Below, in pieces: positions 53,298 through 60,223 of a DNA stretch of 60,223 bases. Numbering within the stretch: position 1 is the first letter of the stretch; each line of letters begins with the position of its first letter. A program made the translations under genes and the position numbers. The notes under the pieces are model-generated. The model saw only the letters and a list, made by a program, of their open reading frames with translations, was not told the origin of the DNA and did no database searches. Origin of the DNA: an uncultured Clostridia bacterium (GTDB taxonomy: Bacteria; Bacillota; Clostridia; TANB77; CAG-508); the NCBI GenBank assembly GCA_944386415.1, contig CALXAY010000008.1, forward strand, positions 1 to 60,223, written 5' to 3'.

Positions 53298-53350
53298 CCT
53301 CCAAAAAAAATCTTGTAACTATTTAAAATGCTAAGTTACAAGATTTTGTT
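53298..53350. repeat. Second copy of the tRNA 3'-end/terminator repeat
   Basis: CCTCCA followed by an ATCTTGTAAC...GTTACAAGATTTT hairpin, matching 52738-52790 with a handful of differences. It is not attached to a visible tRNA; the 45 bases before it may be a decayed tRNA. Confidence 0.7.
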
Positions 53351-53378
53351 TTATAATAAATTATATTTATAAATAGAT

Positions 53379-55412
53379 TTACTTTTTTGTACTTTTAGTT
53401 TCTTTTTTTATATCATCTATTTCTTTTGGATTCCATTTTTCTCCTAGCTTAGGCTTATTCCAAGAAATATAATCACAAGATTTTGGATTATTTTCACAAA
53501 TATAATATGTTCTTCTCTTCTTGGTTTTTCTTACTTGAACCTTTCCACCACACTTAGGACATGGAACATCTATATATTCTATAATAGGTTTTGTATTTTT
53601 ACATTCTGGATATCCTGGACAAGCTAAAAATTTACCATATCTACCATACTTATAAACCATCATTCTACCACATTTATCACAAGGAATATCTGAGACTTCT
53701 TCTTCTATTTCTACATGTTCTAGATTCTTTTCTACTTTATCTAATTCTTTCTTAAATGGTCCATAGAACTGTCTTATCATCTTCTTCCATTGTTCTTTTC
53801 CCTCTGCAATTTCATCAAACTCATTTTCTATTTTCGCTGTAAATTCGACATTAATTATATCTGTAAAATTATCTGTCAATAATTTATTAACTACTTTTCC
53901 AAGTTCTGTAGGGACTAATTGTCTTTGTTCTTTTTCAATATAATGTCTTTCTAAAATAGTAGTTATAGTTGGTGAATATGTACTTGGTCTGCCTATTCCT
54001 TTTTCTTCTAAAGCTTTTACTAAACTAGCTTCTGTATATCTTGGTGGCGGTTCTGTAAAACTTTGTTTTGGATTAACTTTTAATTTCTTTACTTCTTGAT
54101 TTTCTTCTAAATCTGGAAGCATTCCTTTTTCTTCTTCTTTATCCTCTTCACCTTCAACATATAAAATCATAAAACCTTTAAATTTTAGGCTTTGACCATT
54201 TGCTTTAAAAGTATAACTATTTGCATCAATAGTAACAGCCATAGTATTATATATAGCAGATGACATTTGGCTTGCCATAAACCTATTATAAATTAATTTA
54301 TATAGCTTATATTGGTCTTTTGTTAAAGAATCTTTAATACTATCTGGTTCTAGTTCTGCATATGTAGGCCTAATTGCCTCATGTGCATCTTGAGAATCTT
54401 TACTTGTTTTATAATACCTATTTTCATAATATTCTTCTCCGTAAGTAGCTATAATGTATTCCTTAGCAGCTTTTCTTGCTTCTTCTGAAATTCTTGTTGA
54501 ATCTGTTCTCATATAAGTAATTAGACCAACTGTTCCTCTAGTATCTATTTTTATTCCTTCATATAACATTTGAGCAATTGACATAGTTTTCTTTAATGTA
54601 AAACCTAATTTTCTTGATGCTTCTTGTTGCATAGTACTTGTTGTAAAAGGTGGTGCTGCATTTCTTTTCTTTTCACCTTTTTTCACTTCTTGCACTATAT
54701 ATTTTGCTTTATCTATGTTTTTTAAAATTTCATCTGCTTCTTCTTTATTGTGTATTTCTTGTTTTTTACCATCTTTACCATAAAATTTTGCTTCAAATTG
54801 TTTCTTAGAATTTTGATCTTCTAAATTAACAAATATATTCCAATACTCTTCTGGTACAAATTTATCTATTTCATCTTCTCTATCTACTATTAGTTTAACA
54901 GCAACTGATTGGACACGTCCTGCTGACAATCCTCTTTTTACTTTTTTCCACAAAAGCGGACTTATTTTGTATCCCACTATCCTATCTAGTACTCTTCTTG
55001 CTTGTTGTGCATCTACTAAATTAATATCTATTCTTCTTGGTTCTTTAATCGCTTTTTTTACTGCTCCTCTTGTTATTTCATTAAATGTTACTCTTACTAT
55101 CTTATCTTTATCATCATTTAATATTGTGGCTAAATGCCAAGCTATTGCTTCTCCTTCACGATCGGGGTCAGTAGCAAGATAGATTTTCTTTGCACTTTTA
55201 GCATCCTTTTTTAATGATTTTATTAAATCTCCCTTTCCTCGAATATTTATATATTCTGGTTCAAAATCATTTTCAATATCAACACCTAATTTTGATTTTG
55301 GTAAATCTCTTACATGTCCCATAGATGCTACTACCTTAGTACTACCTCCTAGAAACTTTTTTATTGTATTGGCCTTAGCTGGCGATTCTACTATTATTAA
55401 TTTATCAGCCAT
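53379..55412 (-). CDS. topA: DNA topoisomerase I
   Basis: 677 aa from ATG 55412 (MADKLIIVESPAKANTIKKFLG), behind AAGGAGG; an upstream in-frame start is rejected. TOPRIM motif YLATDPDREGEAIAWHLA, catalytic Tyr region GLITYMRTDSTR, and two C-terminal Cys4 zinc fingers (DIPCDKCGRMM...CPGYPEC and VPCPKCGGKV...CENNPKSC). It relaxes negative supercoils behind RNA polymerase. Single transcription unit as far as seen. Confidence 0.97.
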   Translation of the reverse strand: MADKLIIVESPAKANTIKKFLGGSTKVVASMGHVRDLPKSKLGVDIENDFEPEYINIRGKGDLIKSLKKDAKSAKKIYLATDPDREGEAIAWHLATILNDDKDKIVRVTFNEITRGAVKKAIKEPRRIDINLVDAQQARRVLDRIVGYKISPLLWKKVKRGLSAGRVQSVAVKLIVDREDEIDKFVPEEYWNIFVNLEDQNSKKQFEAKFYGKDGKKQEIHNKEEADEILKNIDKAKYIVQEVKKGEKKRNAAPPFTTSTMQQEASRKLGFTLKKTMSIAQMLYEGIKIDTRGTVGLITYMRTDSTRISEEARKAAKEYIIATYGEEYYENRYYKTSKDSQDAHEAIRPTYAELEPDSIKDSLTKDQYKLYKLIYNRFMASQMSSAIYNTMAVTIDANSYTFKANGQSLKFKGFMILYVEGEEDKEEEKGMLPDLEENQEVKKLKVNPKQSFTEPPPRYTEASLVKALEEKGIGRPSTYSPTITTILERHYIEKEQRQLVPTELGKVVNKLLTDNFTDIINVEFTAKIENEFDEIAEGKEQWKKMIRQFYGPFKKELDKVEKNLEHVEIEEEVSDIPCDKCGRMMVYKYGRYGKFLACPGYPECKNTKPIIEYIDVPCPKCGGKVQVRKTKKRRTYYICENNPKSCDYISWNKPKLGEKWNPKEIDDIKKETKSTKK

Positions 55413-55504
55413 ATATGCCTCCTTATTAGTTATCCATTTTATCTTAAGATATTTTAGCCTAATTTTTAGCATTTTGCAAGCTTTTTATAAGAATTTTTGT
55501 TTTG

Positions 55505-55828
55505 CTATATATAGAATGAACTTTTTAAAAAATCTGAAATAACATCTTGAACACAGATAGGTGTTACTTCATTATTTTTCAAAACATTTAATAATTCATC
55601 AATTTTTTGCTCATTATCAGATAAATATTTTATTGTTTCATCTTCTACATTTGTATTAGTTTCAATATACTCTGTTTTAACTATTTTTATTCCATATTTT
55701 GCATTATTATTTTTAACAAATTCATCTTCATTAATTACTTTATAATATTCTAATTTTATAGGATAATTTATTTTTGCTTCTTGTAACTCTTCTTTTTTAA
55801 TGAAAGTACCTCCAAAAAAAATATTCAA
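55505..55828 (-). CDS. DUF6514-like small protein
   Basis: About 107 aa. The pattern AKYGIKIVKTE, a middle ISDNEQKIDELL-type helix (YLSDNEQKIDELLNVLKNNEVTP) and the end VQDVISDFL fit a small clostridial family (DUF6514). Start choice: TTG 55828 is seven bases after AGGAGG; GTG 55834 is also in frame but too near the ribosome site. Function is unknown; likely cytoplasmic. Confidence 0.6.
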   Translation of the reverse strand: MNIFFGGTFIKKEELQEAKINYPIKLEYYKVINEDEFVKNNNAKYGIKIVKTEYIETNTNVEDETIKYLSDNEQKIDELLNVLKNNEVTPICVQDVISDFLKSSFYI

Positions 55829-56012
55829 ATTCACCCCTCCTCTTTTGTGTAGCACCTTTTAATAATACTATTAAAAAACCTAGTTTGCAAGAACTTTTCA
55901 TCGCAAGTTTTTACAAGTTTCGATGTTTTTTTTATCTTTTAAATGTTATAATATAATAAATTACAATTTCATTCTTCTTGTTTATTATTCTAAAAATTTC
56001 TGTTAATCAAAA

Positions 56013-56041
56013 ATAGTAGTAATTTCTATATTACTACTACT
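56013..56041 (-). terminator. Terminator after the DUF975 gene
   Basis: AGTAGTAA/TTACTACT stem with ATTTTTG on the minus strand. Confidence 0.7.
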
Positions 56042-56046
56042 TTCTT

Positions 56047-56973
56047 TTATACTTTATCTATATTTTTCACTTCATTTTCTTGTTGTTTTTCTATATCTTT
56101 ATTTTTTAATGTAACATATAATTCTGTTACAGTTGCAGCTTTATATGGATTTACATATAAAATATTTAGTATTCCAAAAGTAAATAAAGATAATAAATCC
56201 CACAATAAAAATGATAAATCTAAAATAAAAGTTTTCCATTTATTATGTCTCATCATTTCTTTTGATATCCTAAATGCTTCTTTTTTTTCTATCTTAGGAT
56301 TATCTGCTAATATATATGGTATCATTCTATATTCATATGATTTAATAAATCCTCCTATAATTGTTAAATACCATAACAGATTATATATATCTTTTAGAAA
56401 CATTATTTTAGCGACATTTTTCCAATTTCCTCTTTTGAATATTTCCTTCATGACCCCCATTTTAGTATTTTCTTTTTTCCTTGCTTCTAAAAAGTATTTC
56501 TTACTTGATACAATTAATGGCTCAGCAAGTATAATTATGTATGCTATAGCAATAAGTGCAATTAAAATAAAACCTACTCCTAATCCTGTCTCTTTTATCT
56601 TAAATAACTCTATTGAATCCCAGATTCTAAACAAATATTTTTGTTGCTTAGTCATATTGTTAATATTTGCCTTTGCCATTTCTAATATTTTTAATTGTGT
56701 ATCACTTAATTCCGATTTCTTAGTATCTAATTTTTCTTCATTTTTGTTTTCATCTTCTATATTTTCTTGGACTACTTCATTATCGGCTACTAAATTTTCT
56801 TGTTTCATTACATAATTTGGATCAATAGAATCTCCTTCTTGCCATATTCCTATAGTAGAATTTCTAAATTCTCCAGTTAACAATGCAATTATAAAACAAA
56901 CTATTATAGCTGTCCAATAATTTTTCTTAATAACATTTTTTGCTTTTATCTTAAGCTCTTTTCTTTTCCACAT
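56047..56973 (-). CDS. DUF975-family membrane protein
   Basis: 308 aa. It starts MWKRKELKIKAKNVIKKNYWTAI, characteristic of DUF975. An acidic extracytoplasmic insertion (about 50-110) follows, then helices at 130-155, and the family block IIGGFIKSYEYRMIPYILADNPKIEKKEAFRISKEMM (broken here) and LDLSFLLWDLLSLFTFGILNILYVNPY. About five helices in total. The role is unknown; the family is widespread in Bacillota envelopes. Confidence 0.85.
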   Translation of the reverse strand: MWKRKELKIKAKNVIKKNYWTAIIVCFIIALLTGEFRNSTIGIWQEGDSIDPNYVMKQENLVADNEVVQENIEDENKNEEKLDTKKSELSDTQLKILEMAKANINNMTKQQKYLFRIWDSIELFKIKETGLGVGFILIALIAIAYIIILAEPLIVSSKKYFLEARKKENTKMGVMKEIFKRGNWKNVAKIMFLKDIYNLLWYLTIIGGFIKSYEYRMIPYILADNPKIEKKEAFRISKEMMRHNKWKTFILDLSFLLWDLLSLFTFGILNILYVNPYKAATVTELYVTLKNKDIEKQQENEVKNIDKV

Positions 56974-57026
56974 TATAAATTCTCCTAAACTTAAAAGTTT
57001 ATTTTATTATAAACTAACTCTAATTC

Positions 57027-57557
57027 TTAAGCAAGTAATTTTTTATATTCCTTATATTTAGGCATATTTTTTTCTACTAGATTCCAGAAACTTTTAGAAT
57101 GATTCATATAAATTAAATGGCACATTTCATGTAAAACAACATATTCTATCGCTTTTTCGTCCTTTGTTGCAAGTTTTAGATTTATTGATATATTCTGATT
57201 ACTTGAACAGCTTCCCCAAGCATATTTTAAATCTCTTATTCTAACTTTCTTAGGTCCTTTTCCTAATATCTTAGAATACTTATAAATAGTTTCCTTTACT
57301 ATTTTTTGTAATTTTTCTACATCTTCTTTTTCTACTTTTTCCTCTTTTTCCTTTTTTACCTTATTTTTACTTTTTTCTAAACTTTCATATATCCATTTTG
57401 CTTTTTTATTCAAAAATTCTTCTATGTACTTATTAGCAAGTCTTTGTGGAGCTTTTACAATAACTTCTCCATTTTTTATATAAATATATAAATTCTTTAT
57501 TCTTGATCTTTGTAATATATATGGTATAGTTCTACCTTCATATTGTATTTCTATCAT
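57027..57557 (-). CDS. YgjP-like (M48/DUF45) metal-dependent hydrolase
   Basis: 176 aa. N-terminal beta part (RTIPYILQRSRIKNLYIYIKNGEVIVKAP). The family motif KYAWGSCSSNQNISINLKL, then the zinc site VVLHEMCHLIYMNHSKSFWNLVEKNMP (HEMCH plus downstream His). The substrate is uncertain: the family includes YgjP and SprT-like enzymes. It is 12 nt downstream of dinB and likely cotranscribed. Confidence 0.85.
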   Translation of the reverse strand: MIEIQYEGRTIPYILQRSRIKNLYIYIKNGEVIVKAPQRLANKYIEEFLNKKAKWIYESLEKSKNKVKKEKEEKVEKEDVEKLQKIVKETIYKYSKILGKGPKKVRIRDLKYAWGSCSSNQNISINLKLATKDEKAIEYVVLHEMCHLIYMNHSKSFWNLVEKNMPKYKEYKKLLA

Positions 57558-57569
57558 AAAATCTTCCTC

Positions 57570-58787
57570 TTATTTTTTTATATCTTTTAAATTTAAATAA
57601 TGCCCAGCATTCATTTTCCCTGCTCTTGTTATTTTATTATATCCATATTTATTTTTCAAGTCATCTATTACTTTATCTATTTTTTCTTGTTTTTCATTAT
57701 CACTATTGTTAAATAAAGATAACTGCATTTGCTCTTTTTCTATTAAATTATCAACTCTAACACCGACTAATCTTATAGCCATTGGTTTATGAAACATTTC
57801 GTTTACTAATTCCTTTGCTATTCTTGCTATTTCCTTTGTTGATGCAGTTGCTTCTGGTAATTTTTTTTGGTGCGATGTATCTTCAAAATTTTTTGTCCTT
57901 AACTGTACATTAACAGTTCTAGCAAGCATATCATATTTTCTTAATCTAAAAGAGACCTGTTCTGCCAAAGCAAGTACAATCTCTTCTAATTTTTCTATCT
58001 CTGTTATATTATCTGGAAGTGTAATAGAATTTCCTATTCCCTTTGGCTTTTCCTTTTCAAAATGCACACTAGAATTATCTATTCCATTTGCATATTCCCA
58101 CATCATTATTCCATGTTTTCCAAATTTTTTATGTAATAATTCTTTATTTGCTTTTGCTAGGTCTCCAATTGTCCTTATTTGCATATTTAAAAGTTTTGGT
58201 ACTGTTTTCTTTCCTAACATGAATAATTCTGATACTGGAAGTGGCCACATTTTAGTTTGTATCTCTTCTTCAAATAGTGTATGTACTCTATCTGGTTTAG
58301 TAAAATCAGATGCCATTTTTGCTAAAAGTTTATTATGTGCTACTCCAACATTTACAGTAAAACCTAGTTCTTCCTTTACTCTTCTATTTATCTCTTTTGC
58401 CTTATTTAATAAAGTATCTCCCATTAAATAATCAGTCATATCTAAAAAACATTCATCTATACTAAATCTTTCTATTTTATCGGTATACTCAGATAACAAT
58501 TTAAATAAACTATCTGAATATTTCCTATATACTTTAAAATTAGAAGGGTATATTTTTATTCCTGGACATTTTATTTTTGCTTGATAAATAGTATCTGCTG
58601 TTTTCACACCACATTCTTTTGCTTTCATACTTTTAGCTAAAACTATACCAGATCTTTTGGTTTCATCACCACCAATAATTGCTGGAATTTCTCTTATATC
58701 AATATTTTCTCCATTCTTCAACATTTCAACAGCTGTCCAACTTAAAAAAGCATTATTAACATCCACGTGTAATATTTGTTTTTTCAT
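57570..58787 (-). CDS. dinB: DNA polymerase IV (Y-family)
   Basis: 405 aa. Catalytic motifs HVDVNNAFLSW near residue 7 and FSIDECFLDMTDYL near 105 supply the metal-binding Asp/Glu. The thumb contains FMLGKKTVPKLLNMQIRTIGDLAKAN and the little finger follows. Near the C-terminus EQMQLSLFN is a beta-clamp-binding motif. It copies past damaged bases with low fidelity. GGTGATAAT ribosome region before ATG 58787. Confidence 0.93.
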   Translation of the reverse strand: MKKQILHVDVNNAFLSWTAVEMLKNGENIDIREIPAIIGGDETKRSGIVLAKSMKAKECGVKTADTIYQAKIKCPGIKIYPSNFKVYRKYSDSLFKLLSEYTDKIERFSIDECFLDMTDYLMGDTLLNKAKEINRRVKEELGFTVNVGVAHNKLLAKMASDFTKPDRVHTLFEEEIQTKMWPLPVSELFMLGKKTVPKLLNMQIRTIGDLAKANKELLHKKFGKHGIMMWEYANGIDNSSVHFEKEKPKGIGNSITLPDNITEIEKLEEIVLALAEQVSFRLRKYDMLARTVNVQLRTKNFEDTSHQKKLPEATASTKEIARIAKELVNEMFHKPMAIRLVGVRVDNLIEKEQMQLSLFNNSDNEKQEKIDKVIDDLKNKYGYNKITRAGKMNAGHYLNLKDIKK

Positions 58788-58894
58788 ATTATCACCGATT
58801 TTATTATAGAATTTTTGTTTGGTTTTGTCAATATATTTTTTCTTTTTTATTTAAATATTACTTTTATTGTTATATAATACTTTTGGGTGATTTT

Positions 58895-59611
58895 ATGAAT
58901 GAAAAAATAGAAAAATTTAAAGAAATAATATATAAAAGTAATAATATAGTCTTTTTCGGAGGTGCTGGAGTTTCTACTGAAAGCGGTATTCCTGATTTTC
59001 GTAGCAAAGACGGATTATATAATCAAAAATATAAATTTCCACCTGAAGAAATTTTAAGTCATCATTTCTTTTATACCAATACTGAAGAATTTTTTAAGTT
59101 TTATAAAGATAAAATGAACTCTTTAAAATTCAAGCCAAATATCACACATTTAAAGTTAGCTAGATTAGAAAAAGAAGGTAAGCTTAAAGCAATTGTTACT
59201 CAAAATATTGATGGACTCCATCAAAAAGCTGGATCTAAAACAGTTTATGAGTTACATGGAAGCGTTATGCGTAATTATTGTGTGAAATGTCATAAATTTT
59301 ACGATGCTAACTTTGTCTTTAATTCTAAAGGTGTTCCTCACTGTGAATGTGGTGGAATTGTTAAACCTGATGTTGTCTTATATGAAGAGCCTCTAGATGA
59401 AGAAATTTACACAAATTCAATAAAAGCTATTTCATCTTGTGATACTTTAATTATTGGTGGTACTTCACTTACTGTTTATCCTGCAAGTGGATTAGTAAGA
59501 TATTTTAACGGAAAAAATTTGATATTAATTAATAAATCTATTACTCCATTTGATAATATGGCAAACCTTGTTATTAATGAATCTTTAGGAAAAGTTTTTT
59601 CTTATTTATAA
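58895..59611 (+). CDS. NAD-dependent protein deacylase (sirtuin, CobB type)
   Basis: 238 aa from ATG 58895 with GGGTGA upstream; a TTG 12 bases earlier overlaps that site. Motifs: FFGGAGVSTESGIPDFRSKDGLY, TQNIDGLHQKAGS, ELHGS with the catalytic His, zinc Cys4 (NYCVKCHKF and HCECGG), PDVVLYEE and GGTSLTVYPASG. It removes acetyl or acyl groups from lysines using NAD+. The conserved Ala/Tyr/Arg choice for desuccinylase activity is not obvious. Confidence 0.93.
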   Translation: MNEKIEKFKEIIYKSNNIVFFGGAGVSTESGIPDFRSKDGLYNQKYKFPPEEILSHHFFYTNTEEFFKFYKDKMNSLKFKPNITHLKLARLEKEGKLKAIVTQNIDGLHQKAGSKTVYELHGSVMRNYCVKCHKFYDANFVFNSKGVPHCECGGIVKPDVVLYEEPLDEEIYTNSIKAISSCDTLIIGGTSLTVYPASGLVRYFNGKNLILINKSITPFDNMANLVINESLGKVFSYL

Positions 59612-59618
59612 AGCAACA

Positions 59619-59655
59619 AAACATATAAAGAAGCAATTTTGCTTCCTTATATGTT
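59619..59655. terminator. Bidirectional terminator
   Basis: ACATATAA-GAAGC and GCTTC-TTATATGT arms between converging sirtuin and acetyltransferase genes, T tract TTTTT on the plus strand. Confidence 0.75.
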
Positions 59656-60213
59656 TTTATTCTTTATATAACTATCTTTAAATTCTGATTTTAAAATATC
59701 CATACTTATTACATCATAATATTTACCGTTTATATATTCACATTCTCTTCTTCTTCCATATTGTTTAAAACCGGCCTTTTCATAACATCTAATTGCTCTT
59801 TTGTTAAAAGACATTACATGTAATTGTATTTCATGCAAGTTTAAATAGTTAAATCCGTAATCTAATAATAGTTTTATTGTATCTAGCCCATACCCCTTAT
59901 TTCGTTCTTTTTTATCTCCTATAAATATTCCAAGTGTTGCAATTCTATTTTTTGAATTTATTTTGTGAATCCCACAATTTCCTATAAGTTTATCATTTTC
60001 TAAAGATACTATTCCAAATATTTGATTTAATTTATCCTCTATGCTACCTTCTAACCATTTTTTCTCATTTTCTACTGTATATATTTGACTACTTCTTCCT
60101 AAATAATCTGTTGTTCTAAAATCATTCATCCATTCTGTATACCTTTCCACATCTTCTACACTTATTGGTGATAAGTATACATGTTCTCCTATTAATTTTT
60201 TAAAATATTTCAT
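59647..60213 (-). CDS. GNAT acetyltransferase (RimJ/RimL type)
   Basis: 188 aa, complete. YLSPISVEDVERYTEWMNDFRTTDYL at the N-terminus, LIGNCGIHKINSKNRIATLGIFIGDKKERNKGYGLDTIKLLLDYGF (broken here) with the acetyl-CoA-binding (K/R)GYG loop, and FNKRAIRCYEKAGFKQYGRRRECEY, which is typical of the family acting on N-terminal amines or small amines. AGGAATAA ribosome site at the window edge. The substrate is unknown. Confidence 0.85.
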   Translation of the reverse strand: MKYFKKLIGEHVYLSPISVEDVERYTEWMNDFRTTDYLGRSSQIYTVENEKKWLEGSIEDKLNQIFGIVSLENDKLIGNCGIHKINSKNRIATLGIFIGDKKERNKGYGLDTIKLLLDYGFNYLNLHEIQLHVMSFNKRAIRCYEKAGFKQYGRRRECEYINGKYYDVISMDILKSEFKDSYIKNKNI

Positions 60214-60223
60214 ATTTATTCCT

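Overview
The window is AT-rich, gene-dense bacterial DNA. Shine-Dalgarno sites are strong (AGGAGG-type), most genes run on the minus strand, and Rho-independent terminators are common. The gene set (SMC, RNase III with an Elp3-like radical SAM protein, rpsF-ssb-rpsR, the sporulation membrane protein YtaF, a lone AddB, PgeF, LdcA, DUF975 and DUF6514-like proteins) points to a low-GC, spore-former-related member of the Clostridia (Bacillota), probably an uncultured gut lineage. There is no rRNA, CRISPR array or intact transposase.

Layout. 1-2.2 kb is accessory DNA: the N-terminal part of a phage/plasmid-type helix-turn-helix protein running off the left edge, a HigB/HigA-ImmA toxin-antitoxin pair, and the stump of a cell-wall amidase lipoprotein. 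2.3-8 kb holds a SpoT-like alarmone enzyme, a radical SAM protein, a response-regulator-like diguanylate cyclase and two membrane proteins. 8.2-9.4 kb is the S6-SSB-S18 operon. 9.5-19.8 kb has an Xre regulator, a Ca2+ P-type ATPase, YtaF, SMC, a second Xre gene with no standard start codon, an Rpn-type nuclease and two SPOUT rRNA/tRNA methyltransferases. 19.9-40.4 kb is mainly DNA repair and envelope: polysaccharide deacetylase, Mfd, PlsC, TopB, two HD proteins, a glutamate-synthase-like oxidoreductase, family 4 uracil-DNA glycosylase, LdcA, PgeF, AddB and an OGG-type glycosylase. 40.5-45 kb carries a DUF4143 ATPase, a large structured intergenic element, YitT and the radical SAM-rnc pair. 45-49.4 kb is a three-gene operon: RyR-domain protein, membrane TrkA-N/RyR protein, TIR-MORN protein. 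49.5-53.4 kb has a wall hydrolase, a secreted unknown, degenerate DNA, tRNA-Gly, tRNA-Cys and a type I toxin-antitoxin locus. 53.4-60.2 kb contains TopA, DUF975, a YgjP-type peptidase, Pol IV, a sirtuin and a GNAT acetyltransferase.

Two observations stand out. First, four reading-frame breaks (two in mfd, one in the uracil-DNA glycosylase, one in the amidase stump) all sit on an in-frame CGG codon and are all repaired by skipping the single C, so that the next codon is GGN for a conserved glycine. By hand scan I find no other in-frame CGG in the window. This suggests CGG is an unassigned codon or a +1 frameshift signal in this organism. Second, the TIR-MORN / membrane TrkA-N-RyR / RyR operon looks like a nucleotide-signalling defence module in which a TIR NADase is paired with proteins bearing ryanodine-receptor-type domains.

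Shorter observations include a type I toxin locus with its antisense promoter, GGGACGG-core palindromes at gene ends, a 130-nt cruciform near 42.1 kb, and a SpoT whose synthetase half looks inactive. Coordinates of terminators and promoters were read by eye, and no database search was possible.
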